From Paralithodes platypus (taxonomy: Eukaryota; Arthropoda; Malacostraca; Decapoda; Lithodidae), in NCBI GenBank assembly GCA_032716605.1, contig CM064495.1:40016858-40080857 (forward strand): DNA of 64,000 nucleotides, read 5' to 3'. Positions 11,101 through 21,468 of the stretch are shown piece by piece (position 1 is the stretch's first letter; each line of letters opens with the position of its first letter). The notes beneath the pieces were generated by a model. The model worked only from the letters and a program-made list of their open reading frames with translations, was not told the DNA's origin and did no database searches. The position numbers and the translations under genes were made by a program.

Positions 11101-14100
11101 ACGGGGGAACCCAAAAGTGGATCTAAGGTCCGGATCACGAAGGATCGAAACTGGTTCCAGGTAAACTCTGGCGTATTCTGTGCCACCATTTGGTGAATAA
11201 ATTCTTTAAAGGTAGGCTTATCAACAAGTTGGGAAACGGCTTCTCCCAACTGTATAATATGCCAAATTGCAATGCCGATTTTTTCGCGGTCATTATGAAG
11301 TACCACATCGTACACTGGCTTTATTATGTCTAAGTAACTGGTGATATCATACGTGTTTACATCATACTTGGGAATGTGTGCGAGTGGCTGAAGATTTCGC
11401 GATGTTGCCATGCTTCTACTGTTCCAAACTTGCAGTGTAATGCAACCTTTTATCCGAATCAAGAACCACCGCTGCCGCCAATGTTATGCTGGGTGTGAAG
11501 GGAATTCATGGTCTCCTGAAATATCCCCAGGCTACCTTTAGGATCAACTTTTCCTGGTACCTGGCGCGGGGTACGAACCTCTGAAGGGAATTTAACCCCC
11601 CTAAAAACCCACAGGTTTTGAGATGCCTTGGGTGGGGTTCGAACCCTGGTTAGTGACCCAACCATCACCACCAGGCCCGCGCGCTAACCCACTGTACTAC
11701 CACGGACGTACTAAAAGTATAGCAACCTTAGTCCGATTTTTAAGAACCAGGTGATAGTCTCGAGGTGTTATCACGTGATGAGTTTATTGGACTTACCATC
11801 TCCGACTATTTTACGCTATACCTGACGTCAACTCAGGTTAGTATTATTGTGGGTGCGGGACATTTTCGAGAGCATTACATTACATCCTTCTTTAACTAGG
11901 CTAGTCCCTAGCCTATTTTAAGGTCGTAAGGTATCGTAGCTGTATTACCTCAGCAATCTCAATATTGTTGGTATAGGGTTCGCGTGACGGGTGCTCCACG
12001 TAGCTACCTGGTCACGTTCCCTAGCTGCCAACAATGAAATGCTGGGTGTGATGGAGACTGGGTTGCTAACTCTGCGACATTTATCTGGAAGTATGGCAAT
12101 AGAAGTTAGTTACTGGCGGGGCGGCTAGCCTCGCACCGACGACCATTGGGTGCAGGGTTGTGAATGTGTTGTAAGAGAATAGATGGCATGCAAGGGGCTA
12201 GTAAAGTTCTAATGTTGTTCTGGCCTACTAAGTGAAGGTAGGCTGGATAGGAGTATATATATATAAAAGGTTGGAGAGCGTTAGCAACGGACAATTCAAG
12301 GATCTTCAAGAGGTATGAGAGAGAGGCTAGGTCGGACAAGAGTCGAGAAGCGCGGGTGTCTTAATGAGAGGGGGGGAAGAGTTCAAGGGCTACAGGGAAA
12401 TTTTGCCCCTAAGGTCCCTGGGCGTGGGGGTGGCATTAGGCTACAATTGATATGGAAGTTTGAAAAGGCAGTAGAATACGTTAGCCAAATGCTACCGGGG
12501 AATGCAACTATGGGGTGGTATATGATTCTGGAAAAGATAGAGTTATGTGATCAGTCCGAGGGTTATGGATACTATTAGTTGGCCCTGGGAACTGCGTTTT
12601 CTATTAAATATAAATACCAACAACAGCGGCAGTTCGTAGGGGTACTTAGTTATTGTTTCGGGGTACTTATGACAGATACTGGTAACCAGGTTATCTTATA
12701 CAATCTCTGGTTGGGGTAAGAGGTGTAAGACACGAAGTAAATTGGCGTAGTGTGGGCTGTGGATACGAAGGAGGCAAGGGGAAGACGTATGACAATTGTG
12801 GAAAGTAAATGGAAAAAGGTGAACACAATGGCGGATCAATATACTTAACCTGAGGATTGCATACATCGATGAACGATGACATTATAGTCGTCGTCCTAAT
12901 AAGGTGATGAAACCTGGTTGATCTGTACTTGGCACAATACGACACAAGGACAGTGCCGCTATGTCGCATCAATGCTGGTGGCAGTTAATATTATAGACTT
13001 AGTTACTAGAGGAACAATGCAAGGGGCGACTGAGCACGGGTTACATATATCTATACTCGTCATGGAAAATTATATACGAGGTCTAGGGACAAGCGTGGGT
13101 GTTTTAACTTCTAAGATATACAACAACTACTTCTCGGATGTAAGAACATACATAGATATAATTATGGCTGTCTGATGTGTTGGCATTGGCTCAACGTCGG
13201 GACAGGGCATGGGTGTTTTTAATATGAATGTATATTCCTGTTCATCATCTTTGTAGCAAGGACAGTGCCGCTATGTCGTATCAATGCTGGTGGCAGTTAA
13301 TATTATAGACTTAGTTACTAGAGGAACAATGCAAGGGGCGACTGAGCACGGGTTACATATATCTATACTCGTCATGGAAAATGATATACGAGGTCTAGGG
13401 ACAAACGTGGGTGTTTTAACTTCTAAGATATATAACATCTACTTCTCGGATGTAAGAACATACATAGATATAATTATGGCTGTCTGATGTGTTGGCATTG
13501 GCTCAACGTCGGGACAGGGCATGGGTGTTTTTAATATGAATGTATATTCCTGTTCATCATCTTTGTAGTTAGGAGTGTAGGACACGAGGGGGTTAGTGTA
13601 CGTGAGGTGTGGAAAATGGTCAGTTTAGAAAAGGTAAATGGGTGCGTCCTGGAGCTGTTTAGCCCTGCGGGCTTGGGCCTGTCTGAAATGGCTGGCTCGG
13701 TCAGCTGGTCCTTTCGTTCTGTGGACCTTTCCTTTGGTGTTTCTGTGTGGTGTTCGTTCGTGGCTTCTGTGGTGGGCTTCTCGTTCTGGGGCAATTTACT
13801 TATCTTTCTAAGTATTGGTCATATTCATTTCGCTAGTTCAGTAAGACCTTTTCTATTTTTAAAACCTTCGATAGAGTTTGGCACAAATCCCTTATTTCTA
13901 AACTATCATCCTTTGGTTTCTGTCCCTCTGTCTGTGCCTTTTATTTCCCATTTCCTATCTGACCGTTCCTTAAATGCGGTTGAGGATGGCCATAGCTCAC
14001 TTCCTAAACATATCAAATCTTGTGTTCCTCAGGGATCTGTTCTATCTCCAGCCCTATTTCTAACCTTTGTTAACCTTCTCAAACTTGGAACCCTGATTCA

Positions 14101-14301
14101 CGTGTTCAGGAAGGGTGTCCCTAAATGCAAGGATACGTAATTAGCGCATTGGATGCTTTATAAATCAATTGAATGAAAAAGGAATACCGGAATTGCTTAT
14201 AAAATGTTCCAGGCAACTTTGCCTTTTGGCTCATTCCTACAAATAATATATACAGTATATGTATATACTATATAATGTATATACCGGTATATATATATAG
14301 G

Positions 14302-14352
<51 letters not shown>

Positions 14353-14374
14353 ATATACTGTATAATGTATATAC

Positions 14375-14443
<69 letters not shown>

Positions 14444-17400
14444 TATATATATATTCAGTACAGAGCCGGTGTGCAGTAAGTGATAACATTTAAAAGTCGT
14501 ACGCGGGAGGCCCGGGATTGATCCCCCACAGTGCGGGTTAGAATGGCCTCGATGGAGGTAATATATTTGTGGCTACCCTTTCGGGGTTCAAGGCGTCTGG
14601 CAATATATTGGATATATAGATTATTATTAATATTATTATTGTTTGACAGGTCGACGTGTGAGAACAGTCGACCAGCCGGATATATTATCAAGATACACTG
14701 ACACGATCGTCTATACAGGTGGCAAACCCGCCACTTTCCCTCATGCAGTAAGTTATGATGCATTCTACTCGTATTTGTAACATATAATATTCCAGTACTT
14801 TATAGCCTTGTATATTGCATATCCCAAGTGTTCCAATGTTAACCCTTTGAGGATCACGACGCATTTTATAGGTAGTAGGGGTAGGCAGCCCCGCCCAGGG
14901 AAGTACTACCGCCAAGGTTTCGGGAGACTCAGGGAATAGCCTGAATTCCATTTTCTCTCCCAGGCCTTGGTAACTGGATACACATCTTTCTGCCTCACAC
15001 ATCAGGGGTATCAGGAAAACCCTCTTTATATAACATACACATCCAACTTCACGACATTGCCCTACATCGCTATCCTCTATCCATAAAACACTACTCTTCC
15101 CACTACATATCATACATGTAACACCATACACCTTACCCAATAAATATGGCAGTACAATTGTTAAGAGCAAACCTGGTGGTCCCTCGGATATCCACCCCCG
15201 GCAGGGTTGGGTCACTGACACAGGGCCTAGCTCCCGGTCGTCATCATGCGACTGTGTCAAGAGCATTGCAACGTCCCAAAGCTGCTCGTCGGTGCAGCTT
15301 TTTCTTTAGCAATATAAGGGGACTTCACTCTAACATCAATTCTGTACACCAATTTCTTCAAGCAGAATCCCCTACTCTCCTTTTTTTGACAGAGACTCAA
15401 GTAACATCCACATCTGACACGTCTAGATTTAATTTTCCAGGTTATCAACTGCTCCAAAATTTCAGACCTAAAGGAGGTGTATGTTGCTTCGCAAAATCTG
15501 AAATTGCCCTGGAGGAGGTTACTAGTTTCAATTGTCCCTATTTTGATTATTCTATATACAAATTAATTTCTGCTGGTAAATTTAAATACATATGTTGCAT
15601 CTACCGTTCCCCAAATACTCCTCCAGAGCAAAGTCTTTTTGATTCTCTGTCCTCACAACTCAGTGTCCTCAACTTAAATGCTTCTTCTGAAATCACTGTG
15701 TTGGGTGATTTTAATGTTCATAATGTTGAATGGCTCACTCATTCAGCCAGGACTGATGATGCTGGTCTTGAATGTGAGCTATTTGCAGACTCATTTAACC
15801 TCACTCAACTAGTCAACCAACCCACCCGTGTACCAGATAATCCTAATCATAATTCCCACCTACTGGACTTATTTTTAACCCGGCAAGCGCGATAGGCCTC
15901 ACGGAAGGCTTCCTATAGGGAACGCGATAGGCCTCACGGAAGCAGGACCATAAAAAAAGCCTTCCAAAAAAAAAAAAGGGCCTATCAAAACAAAGGATTT
16001 TGTCTCTAGGTGAGATAATTCCCCTCTAGTACTCATCCATGTGTTTCTCACCCCTCCCCCTCCCCTCCTTCCCCACCTTATTCCCCCCTCCCCCCCCTCC
16101 TCAATTATCACCTATTTATCCACTTATTATCATCATTTATCGGTTATTTTTCTCTCCCGCGATAATGTAGCACAAGTGGGTTGCATAAAAGATCGTTATG
16201 CAACACCCAGACACCGGCACACACCGCCCCGCTCGTCTCAGTTGACTCCCAGACAGCGAGAGGGGAGGGCTGCCTGTGGCTCTCTCTCGCCTGAGATTAT
16301 GACCGGGTGGCCAATATCTTCGTTTTTCACCACCCAAATGCTTTTCCCACTTATTTTAGCACTCTTGAAGGTTCATATATACATCATATATGTAAAATAA
16401 AAGCATACCGAAAACAAATAATGGTTTATATTGTAAATATAACGAATTCTGTCAGAATCCAGGGCTAGAAATGCACAAATAACTACCCTAGCACCTAGGT
16501 CTATATCGCGCTTGTCAGGTTAACAACCAATTCAGAACATTATGATGTTACAGTGAGGTCCCCGCTTGGATCTTCTGATCACTGTCTGATACAGGCCACC
16601 TGTCTATCACCTACCACACCTTCCAACTCTGAACCTGTTTTGGTGACTAAATGGCATTACGATAGGGCAGACTGGGAGGGTCTTCAAGGTTTCTTTATTG
16701 ATATTCTGGACCTCTTTCTTTTCTAATGATGCACACTCCACCTTGAGCCACATACAAGATTTTGTAAAAATTGGAATGGAAACTTTTATTCCTCATCAAA
16801 AGTACATTAAAAGATCTAATTCACCTAACTGGTTTGACCATAATTGTGCTAGAGTAACTGAACAAAAAACAATAGCCTACAATGCATACACAAGATAAAA
16901 AACACATGAAGCCTTTAATTACTTTAGAAACATCAGAAATCATGCCAAAACTGTATTAAACCTAACTAAATCAAACTTTCTCCACAAGCAGGCAAATAAA
17001 CTTCTAAATAATCCAAATGATAAAAAAATATTTTAGTCTACTCTTAACTCATTCAAATCCAACTTCACAACTGCTTCATCCATTCCACCATTAAAATCTC
17101 CGACTGGCAATCTTGTAAGTGACCCACGAGGTAAAGCTAACCTTCTTGCGGATATTTTCTCCACCAACTCAACCTTAGATGAAATAAATCAAGATGTCCC
17201 TGTACTTAATTTTAATTCGCCTGAAATTCCCTCACTTAAGATCCACACCAGACATGTCAAAACTATTTTGCAGAATCTCTCAGTAGATAAGGCTCCTGGT
17301 CCAGATGAAATTCCTCCAATAGTACTTAAGAATTGCTCCTTGGTGCTCGCTCCTGTATTGGCAAAATTGTTCCGTCTATGTACTCATACCTCATGCTTCC

Positions 17401-19200
17401 CAGTACCCTGGAAAGAAGCAAACATCCATCCAGTTCCTAAATAAGGTGCCTCTTCAGATCCATCAAACTACAGACCAATAGCTATAAGTTCCACTCTTTG
17501 TAAATTCTTTGAAATTATATTAAATAATCACATAATTAAGCATCTTGAGAATAATAAATTAATCAGTGATAGGCAATATGGTTTTAGACGATGTCGATCA
17601 ACTGCAGACATTCTTTGCCTTCTTACGCATCAAATCAACCAAGCTACAGACCAACATGGTGAAACACATACAATAGCACTGGATAAATCAAAGGCATTTG
17701 ATAGAGTCTGGCATCAATCCTTATTGTCAAAGATGTCACACTACGGCCTTGCATCATTAGTTCCACTAATTTCTTCTTATCTTCATAACAGAAAAATACG
17801 TGTAATGGTAGATGGCCTTTATTCTCAATTTCACTCAATAAATGCTGGTGTTCCCCAGGGATCAGTTTTGGTCCCAACTCTGTTCCTCATTCATATCAAT
17901 GATCTCATATCTACCACTCATAATCCAATACATTCCTACGCAGATGACTCAACACTCCACAGTTCCTTCACATTTACCAATTCTTTCACCCAACCCGATC
18001 TTATAAATTCAAAAATAAGCACTGCAATTTCTCTGAACCAGGACCTTTCTAGAATTGAAGAATGGGGACAAAAGAATCTAGTTTCCTTTAATGCACAGAA
18101 AACCAAGTACATTCAATTTTCTAACCGACAGAATCTCACTGACCCATATATTTTTTAATTATGTAAATATTCCCACTTCCCCTAGTATTGACATTCTCGG
18201 TGTAACATTAACTACTAACTTGAGCTGGACACATTATGTTAGAAGCATTGCTAAGAATGCCTCTAAAAAACTGGGACTCCTGTACAGAGTTCGAGAATTC
18301 TTCACTGACGAGCAGTTGGCCGTAATATATAAAAGTCATGTGCGTTCTCAGATGGATTACTGTTCACCTCTGTGGAGTGGAAGTGGAGTGGTTGCATTGA
18401 GGCAGTTGGACAAAATTCAAAATAAAGCTATTAGATTAATCAATAACCCTGCAATCACACAGGACCTTCCTACATTATCCATACGAAGAAACGTTGCATC
18501 CCTTGCATTATTCTACAGATATTTTCACAGCAATTGTTCCAAGGAACTTGCTTCAATTGTGCGGCCTCTCCACATCTTTCCCCGTAGAACTAGGGCAGCT
18601 GAGAGCGCCCATGAATTTACACTTTCTCCTCCACAATGCAGAACTTCTGCTTATCAAAATTCATTTATCCCTAGAATTACTACTCTTTGGAATTCACTTC
18701 CCTCGAATTGCTTTCCACAAACTTACAATCTACAAATGTTTAAATCCAGTTGTTACGAACATTTTATGAATGGAGGATGCCTTTAGGCACATGGACCTTT
18801 TTGTTTTATCTGTGTTTTTCCTTCCTCCGTTCATTGTCTCTTTAAAAAAAAAAAAAATCTACAGTTTATTATGGCTACCATTAGACGATGTTATACAGCT
18901 TAGGAAGGATTTGTGTAAGTTAACAAGGTAAAGGCTAACTCAATCAACCCCTGACTTTCATATAATACCCTTCCTAATTTGAATAATGTTGTCTAATAAT
19001 AACCAGAAAATATGAAAGAAATGCGTCTTAGATCCTCAAGGGGTTACTTCCAGCTGCATTATGAAGTACAAGTACTATAAGCCTGACTGTACATTAATGT
19101 AACCTTTGCTTCCTTTCACCAGGGGGTCCTGTCTAGTAATCCCGTCCCGGGTTCATCTGGTACGGGTCCCATCATCAGGATTTGGTCCGCGACCGCATGA
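3439..19200 (+). CDS. Secreted peptide gene, array copy 1 (4 exons, 85 aa)
   Basis: Exons: 3338-3444 (coding from ATG 3439, Met-Lys, donor GTATGT), 4756-4831 (acceptor TTGTTTTCAG, donor GTAGTG), 14650-14747 (acceptor TTTGACAG, donor GTAAGT), 19123-19200 (acceptor TTTCACCAG, stop TGA). Phases fit: exon 2 ends in phase 1 and exon 3 in phase 0. Residues 1-25 are a signal peptide with a [16 protein letters not shown] core and probable cleavage after VHA. The mature part is about 60 residues, with no Cys, net positive, starting [15 protein letters not shown] and ending [13 protein letters not shown]. Intron 2 is 9.8 kb because of an antisense LTR element, and intron 3 is 4.4 kb because of a LINE, yet every splice site is conserved. 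An AATAAA at 19893-19898 is a candidate polyadenylation signal. I recognise no family. A host-defence peptide is inferred from the kappaB promoter and tandem array; a reproductive or signalling peptide is the alternative. Confidence 0.75.
3891..4732. mobile_element. Intron-1 TTAA MITE pair, copy 1
   Basis: Two MITEs of the CCGGCCTTCGGCCGG-core family (about 3891-4262 and about 4433-4732). The second ends CATCCCCCCTTAA at 4732, only 23 bp before exon 2. The inverted middle member present in copies 2-5 is missing here. A poly-G run (4619-4641) lies inside the second. Confidence 0.6.
5030..5220. repeat. (CT)n(TA)n tract in intron 2, copy 1
   Basis: CT-rich start then about 150 bp of TA. Its length differs from the equivalent tracts in the other units. 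Confidence 0.9.
5300..5577 (+). pseudogene. Decayed LINE RT relic, left part (copy 1)
   Basis: Aligns by eye to the LINE at 59.9-60.3 kb: AACCTGTCCCAAAGAAGGGTG, then CAGATCGCCAGTATGG and CTACTGGTGATCTTCTTTC. Frames are broken. It is split at 5577 by the LTR element and resumes at 13799. Shared by all units, so it predates the array. Confidence 0.75.
5578..7552 (-). repeat. 3' LTR (element orientation)
   Basis: About 1975 bp. Its terminal word TGAAATGCTGGGTGTG recurs internally at about 6131, preceded by GCTGCCACCAA, the same kind of word that follows the LTR at 11470-11481. A tRNA-like stretch on the minus strand (about 5725-5806) has a GTACAGTGGGTTAGC A-box-like and a GGTTCGAACC B-box-like sequence (5732-5741). 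A TATATATATAAAAGG word lies near 6322. Confidence 0.7.
8197..11411 (-). CDS. Gag-like protein of the LTR element, frame broken at its C-terminal side
   Basis: The main open frame ends at 9246; the best start is the ATG at 11409-11411 ([15 protein letters not shown]), with the frame open upstream to 11462. The first ~200 residues look globular and helical ([20 protein letters not shown], then [16 protein letters not shown]), as in retroelement capsids. The remainder is a Pro/Thr/Asn/Gln-rich tail built from long direct repeats (units of about 430 bp at roughly 9720-10150 and 10190-10620, with words such as [16 protein letters not shown] and [17 protein letters not shown]). The repeat continues in shifted frames to about 8197. 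No CCHC zinc knuckle is seen. It starts about 70 bp from the 5' LTR. Assignment as gag rests on position and fold impression, not a recognised motif. Confidence 0.5.
11482..13798 (-). repeat. 5' LTR (element orientation) with internal 312-bp duplication
   Basis: Matches the other LTR, except that a 312-bp segment is tandemly duplicated (12945-13256 and 13257-13568), accounting for its greater length. Small differences between the duplicates suggest that the duplication is not brand new. Confidence 0.75.
13804..14085 (+). pseudogene. Decayed LINE RT relic, right part (copy 1)
   Basis: Continuation of the relic interrupted at 5577. It reads a degenerate [15 protein letters not shown] block, comparable with [20 protein letters not shown] of the 60-kb LINE. 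Confidence 0.7.
14225..14458. repeat. (TA)n tract before exon 3, copy 1
   Basis: Two TA runs of 50-70 bp split by GTATATAC words. The equivalent tract is present in every unit at different lengths. Confidence 0.9.
15146..15878 (+). pseudogene. LINE A apurinic-like endonuclease domain
   Basis: The frame from 15146 contains [49 protein letters not shown] and LLDLFLT, the ordered motifs of an APE-type LINE endonuclease. The stop at 15894 comes from the inserted MITE. Beyond the MITE the domain resumes in frame as [20 protein letters not shown], supplying the C-terminal SDH motif. Confidence 0.85.
15879..16519. mobile_element. 641-bp TTAA MITE inside LINE A
   Basis: Flanked by TTAA on both sides (15875-15878 and 16520-16523). 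Terminal inverted repeats are CCCGGCAAGCGCGATA and TATCGCGCTTGTCAGG (14 of 16 paired). Removing it with one TTAA rejoins the endonuclease frame exactly. It has no transposase. TTAA duplication is the piggyBac signature, so the class is inferred. Confidence 0.9.
16524..18786 (+). pseudogene. LINE A reverse transcriptase, broken
   Basis: Ordered RT blocks: [83 protein letters not shown] and [10 protein letters not shown] (catalytic YADD intact), then [12 protein letters not shown]. The C-terminal region (18091-18786) includes [16 protein letters not shown] and [17 protein letters not shown]. Breaks include a frameshift near 16700, stops near 16898, 17034 and 17441, and a frameshift near 18158. 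Confidence 0.9.
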
Positions 19201-19460
19201 GGAACAGGAACAGGAACAGGAATAGAAGGAACAGTAACAGGAACAGAAGAAGGCATCTTGATCTAATAAGCTACTTTGTTATGTTGAGGCTTCATTTGTT
19301 TGATCGTATTGTTCTTGTTATGCTCCCTCCCTGTTTTACTTTATTCCATTGACCCTTTAGCTCTGGGAGACGTCCATTGATGATCACAATTCTTTCTACC
19401 CTTTTGTTTCCTTCTTGTGTGAGGTTGTCCACTTTATTATAGTATTATCTATGATTTTGT

Positions 19461-19685
19461 TATAGTCTGTTCATTCTAGGTTGGGCAGAAATCGTAACCT
19501 CTAACTTTCTAAGCTCTGTAACTAAAAATGAGCTAGAGCAAAATTAATGAGCTGTCAATTCCACTCCTATTCCCTGGCCAAGTCTTAATATTTGGTAGAA
19601 AAATGAGCTCGATTACTTTAGTCCTTTTTGAGTTACAGAGGTTAGAGGTTACGATATCTGCCCAACCTAGAATGAACGGACTATA
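19461..19685. mobile_element. Palindromic MITE downstream of gene copy 1
   Basis: TATAGTCTGTTCATTCTAGG pairs with CCTAGAATGAACGGACTATA, and GTAACCTCTAAC with GTTAGAGGTTAC. Counterparts are at 25740-25960, 31846-32066, 38022-38232 and 44112-44331. Its inner sequence resembles the upstream palindromic MITE, so the two probably belong to one family. Confidence 0.8.
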
Positions 19686-19784
19686 GTCTATATTTACTAT
19701 TGAACAAATGATGATGTTTAAGATACGATAACTATTTATGCTAATGATATACTAGAGGGTATGATATTATATTGATATTTATTT

Positions 19785-19827
<43 letters not shown>

Positions 19828-20041
19828 TTTTAATCGTGACGCCATCATAAACAATTTTCTTAATTTGATTGATGGTGTTAAAAAAATGCATGAATAAAAT
19901 CTAAGCTAATTATATGTTTGCGTAGCATTGGTATTTCTTTAAAACATTAGCTTACATCAATTTGTACAGCCCATGCAGTAATAAATCAATAACACTAAAA
20001 CCGCACGTTTTTTATTATTGTGTTCTTATTACTGTTTCACT

Positions 20042-20377
20042 TTAACCCTTTCTGTAACGGCGACGTCCTTTTAACTTTATTCTAGCTACTATTAGACGAT
20101 TATGTTAAGTTTACTAAGGGCTTCCAGCCATTAACAAGCTGCTTCGAACTACCTCACTTAACCCTTTTTACAACCACAGATCCTTCTTAAACTGCACGAG
20201 ATCGTCTAAATATCTATCTATCTATCTATAATTATGCTCAGGCCCAATCCCCATTTTGGGGGTAGCCGACTCAAGACAGATATAATAGACATATAATAGA
20301 CTTAATAGACAGACGTCTAAATATAGCTAGAATAAAATACAAAATACAAAATACATCTCCGGTACAGAAGGGGTTAA
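20042..20377. mobile_element. TTAA MITE at the unit's 3' end (copy 1), with a LINE-tail insertion
   Basis: TTAACCCTTTCTGTAACGGC at the left pairs with CCGGTACAGAAGGGGTTAA at the right. Counterparts are at 26306-26534, 32416-32644 and 38581-38809. Copy 5 is cut before it. Confidence 0.75.
20211..20325 (-). mobile_element. ~110-bp LINE tail insertion with 11-bp target duplication
   Basis: CGTCTAAATAT flanks both sides. Inside, on the minus strand, is the conserved LINE end TTGAGTCGGCTACCCCCAAA followed by a GATA-repeat tail. The other units have the empty site. Confidence 0.85.
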
Positions 20378-21285
20378 TTCATTATCAGTGTTGTCGGCTG
20401 TTTTTTGCTCTATTAATTCATTAATTAATTTATTCAATTATTTTTTAGTTTCCATGCTAGACCTTCATAAAACTTAGAAATACACCCTCTAGACCTCTCT
20501 GGAAAAAATCGACACCTAAATGGCACGAAAGGTCTTAAAATCGCCAAACTATTGTGCCGAACGTTTTAAGATTTTAAAACTAATGGGGCCAAATACGAAG
20601 GAGAAAGGAGTCGAGAATGTAACTAAACAAACCTGACCACATTTAGGTTAGGATATGTTAGGACAGTTAAGGTTAGTTATGCTATATAGGGTTATATAAT
20701 TGGTTCTTAATGTTGGTGCTTGGTAGCGAGGTGGTTCATTAATGTCTATCACCCCAACACTTACCCCTTTGGGAAATCACTATAGGTAGCGCCAACGAAC
20801 TTGGCAATAATCATGATCCCTGACCTCTCTGTAACTCAAAAGGGCCTAGAGCAAACTGGCTTTAAATATCCACACCTATTTCCTGATGGACTCTTCCCTA
20901 ATGATAGAAACGTCAGCCCGATTGCTATAATTCATTTAGAGTTATAAGAAGTTAAGGGTCAAGATTATTGTCAAGTTCGCTGGCGCTACCTATATCAATA
21001 TTTCCCGAGACATTGACACACAGGAGCTTCAAATGACCAATAACCCATGCAGTACCAGGGACGTCCTTTTCATCATACACTGGCTACTATTAGACTATTT
21101 CATTCTTTAAGAAGGATCTCTAGCAATAATAAGGCTTCTAACGATTTCAACGAACCCCTTGAACTACCACAGATCCTTCCTAACCTGCATAATATCTTTT
21201 AAATATAGGTACAATCAAGAATAACACACGTCGCTGGTACCCAAAGGGTTAATGTCTCTAGCGAAATAGGAAACTTTTGTGAAGA

Positions 21286-21368
21286 GGGACTTTCCCGTGA
21301 TTCACCACACTAGAATGTACAAAGGATGACTGTACTATATAAACCCAAGCACTGTCAACAACGCTTCA
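21286..21368 (+). promoter_or_regulatory. Core promoter with kappaB site, gene copy 2
   Basis: GGGACTTTCC at 21286-21295, TATAAA from 21338, initiator A at 21368. Spacing is identical to copy 1. Confidence 0.75.
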
Positions 21369-21468
21369 GTGTTTCCTTGGTCGTCGTAGGGGATAGTTCT
21401 GCTGAGTTGTATGAAGCAAAACACCATATATTTTGAAGCAACATTCAATATAATATCAACATAAAGCA

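Larger units (their letters stand above)
5578..13798 (-). mobile_element. Gag-only LTR retrotransposon, antisense in intron 2
   Basis: It is flanked by a 5-bp target duplication CTTAT (5573-5577 and 13799-13803); the other units have the uninterrupted site. Direct terminal repeats are 5578-7552 and 11482-13798. Read on the minus strand, a TGGCGGCAGCGGTGG primer-binding-like sequence follows the 5' LTR and a gag-like ORF follows at once. An AAGGAGAGGGAAG polypurine-like tract precedes the 3' LTR (near 7553-7566). No protease, RT or integrase frame is visible in the 3.9-kb interior, so it is probably non-autonomous. The LTRs look nearly identical, implying recent insertion. The superfamily cannot be named without pol. 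Confidence 0.75.
14866..18857 (+). mobile_element. Near full-length LINE (family A), inactive, in intron 3 of copy 1
   Basis: A CCCCGCCC-rich 5' leader, an endonuclease ORF, an RT ORF, a 3'UTR and a poly(A) run ending at 18857. The empty site is seen in the other four units. It is interrupted by a TTAA MITE (15879-16519). A second, 5'-truncated copy of this family is at 46716-47865. RT architecture ([18 protein letters not shown]) fits the CR1/L2/Jockey group; the exact clade is not assigned. Confidence 0.9.
14839..19046. mobile_element. TTAA-type MITE in intron 3, split by a LINE (copy 1)
   Basis: Starts TTAACCCTTTGAGGATCACG and ends TTAGATCCTCAAGGGGTTA. Uninterrupted counterparts are at 25123-25319, 31230-31426, 37395-37591 and 43576-43772. 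The LINE sits between GACGCATT and CTACAG of this MITE. Confidence 0.7.
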
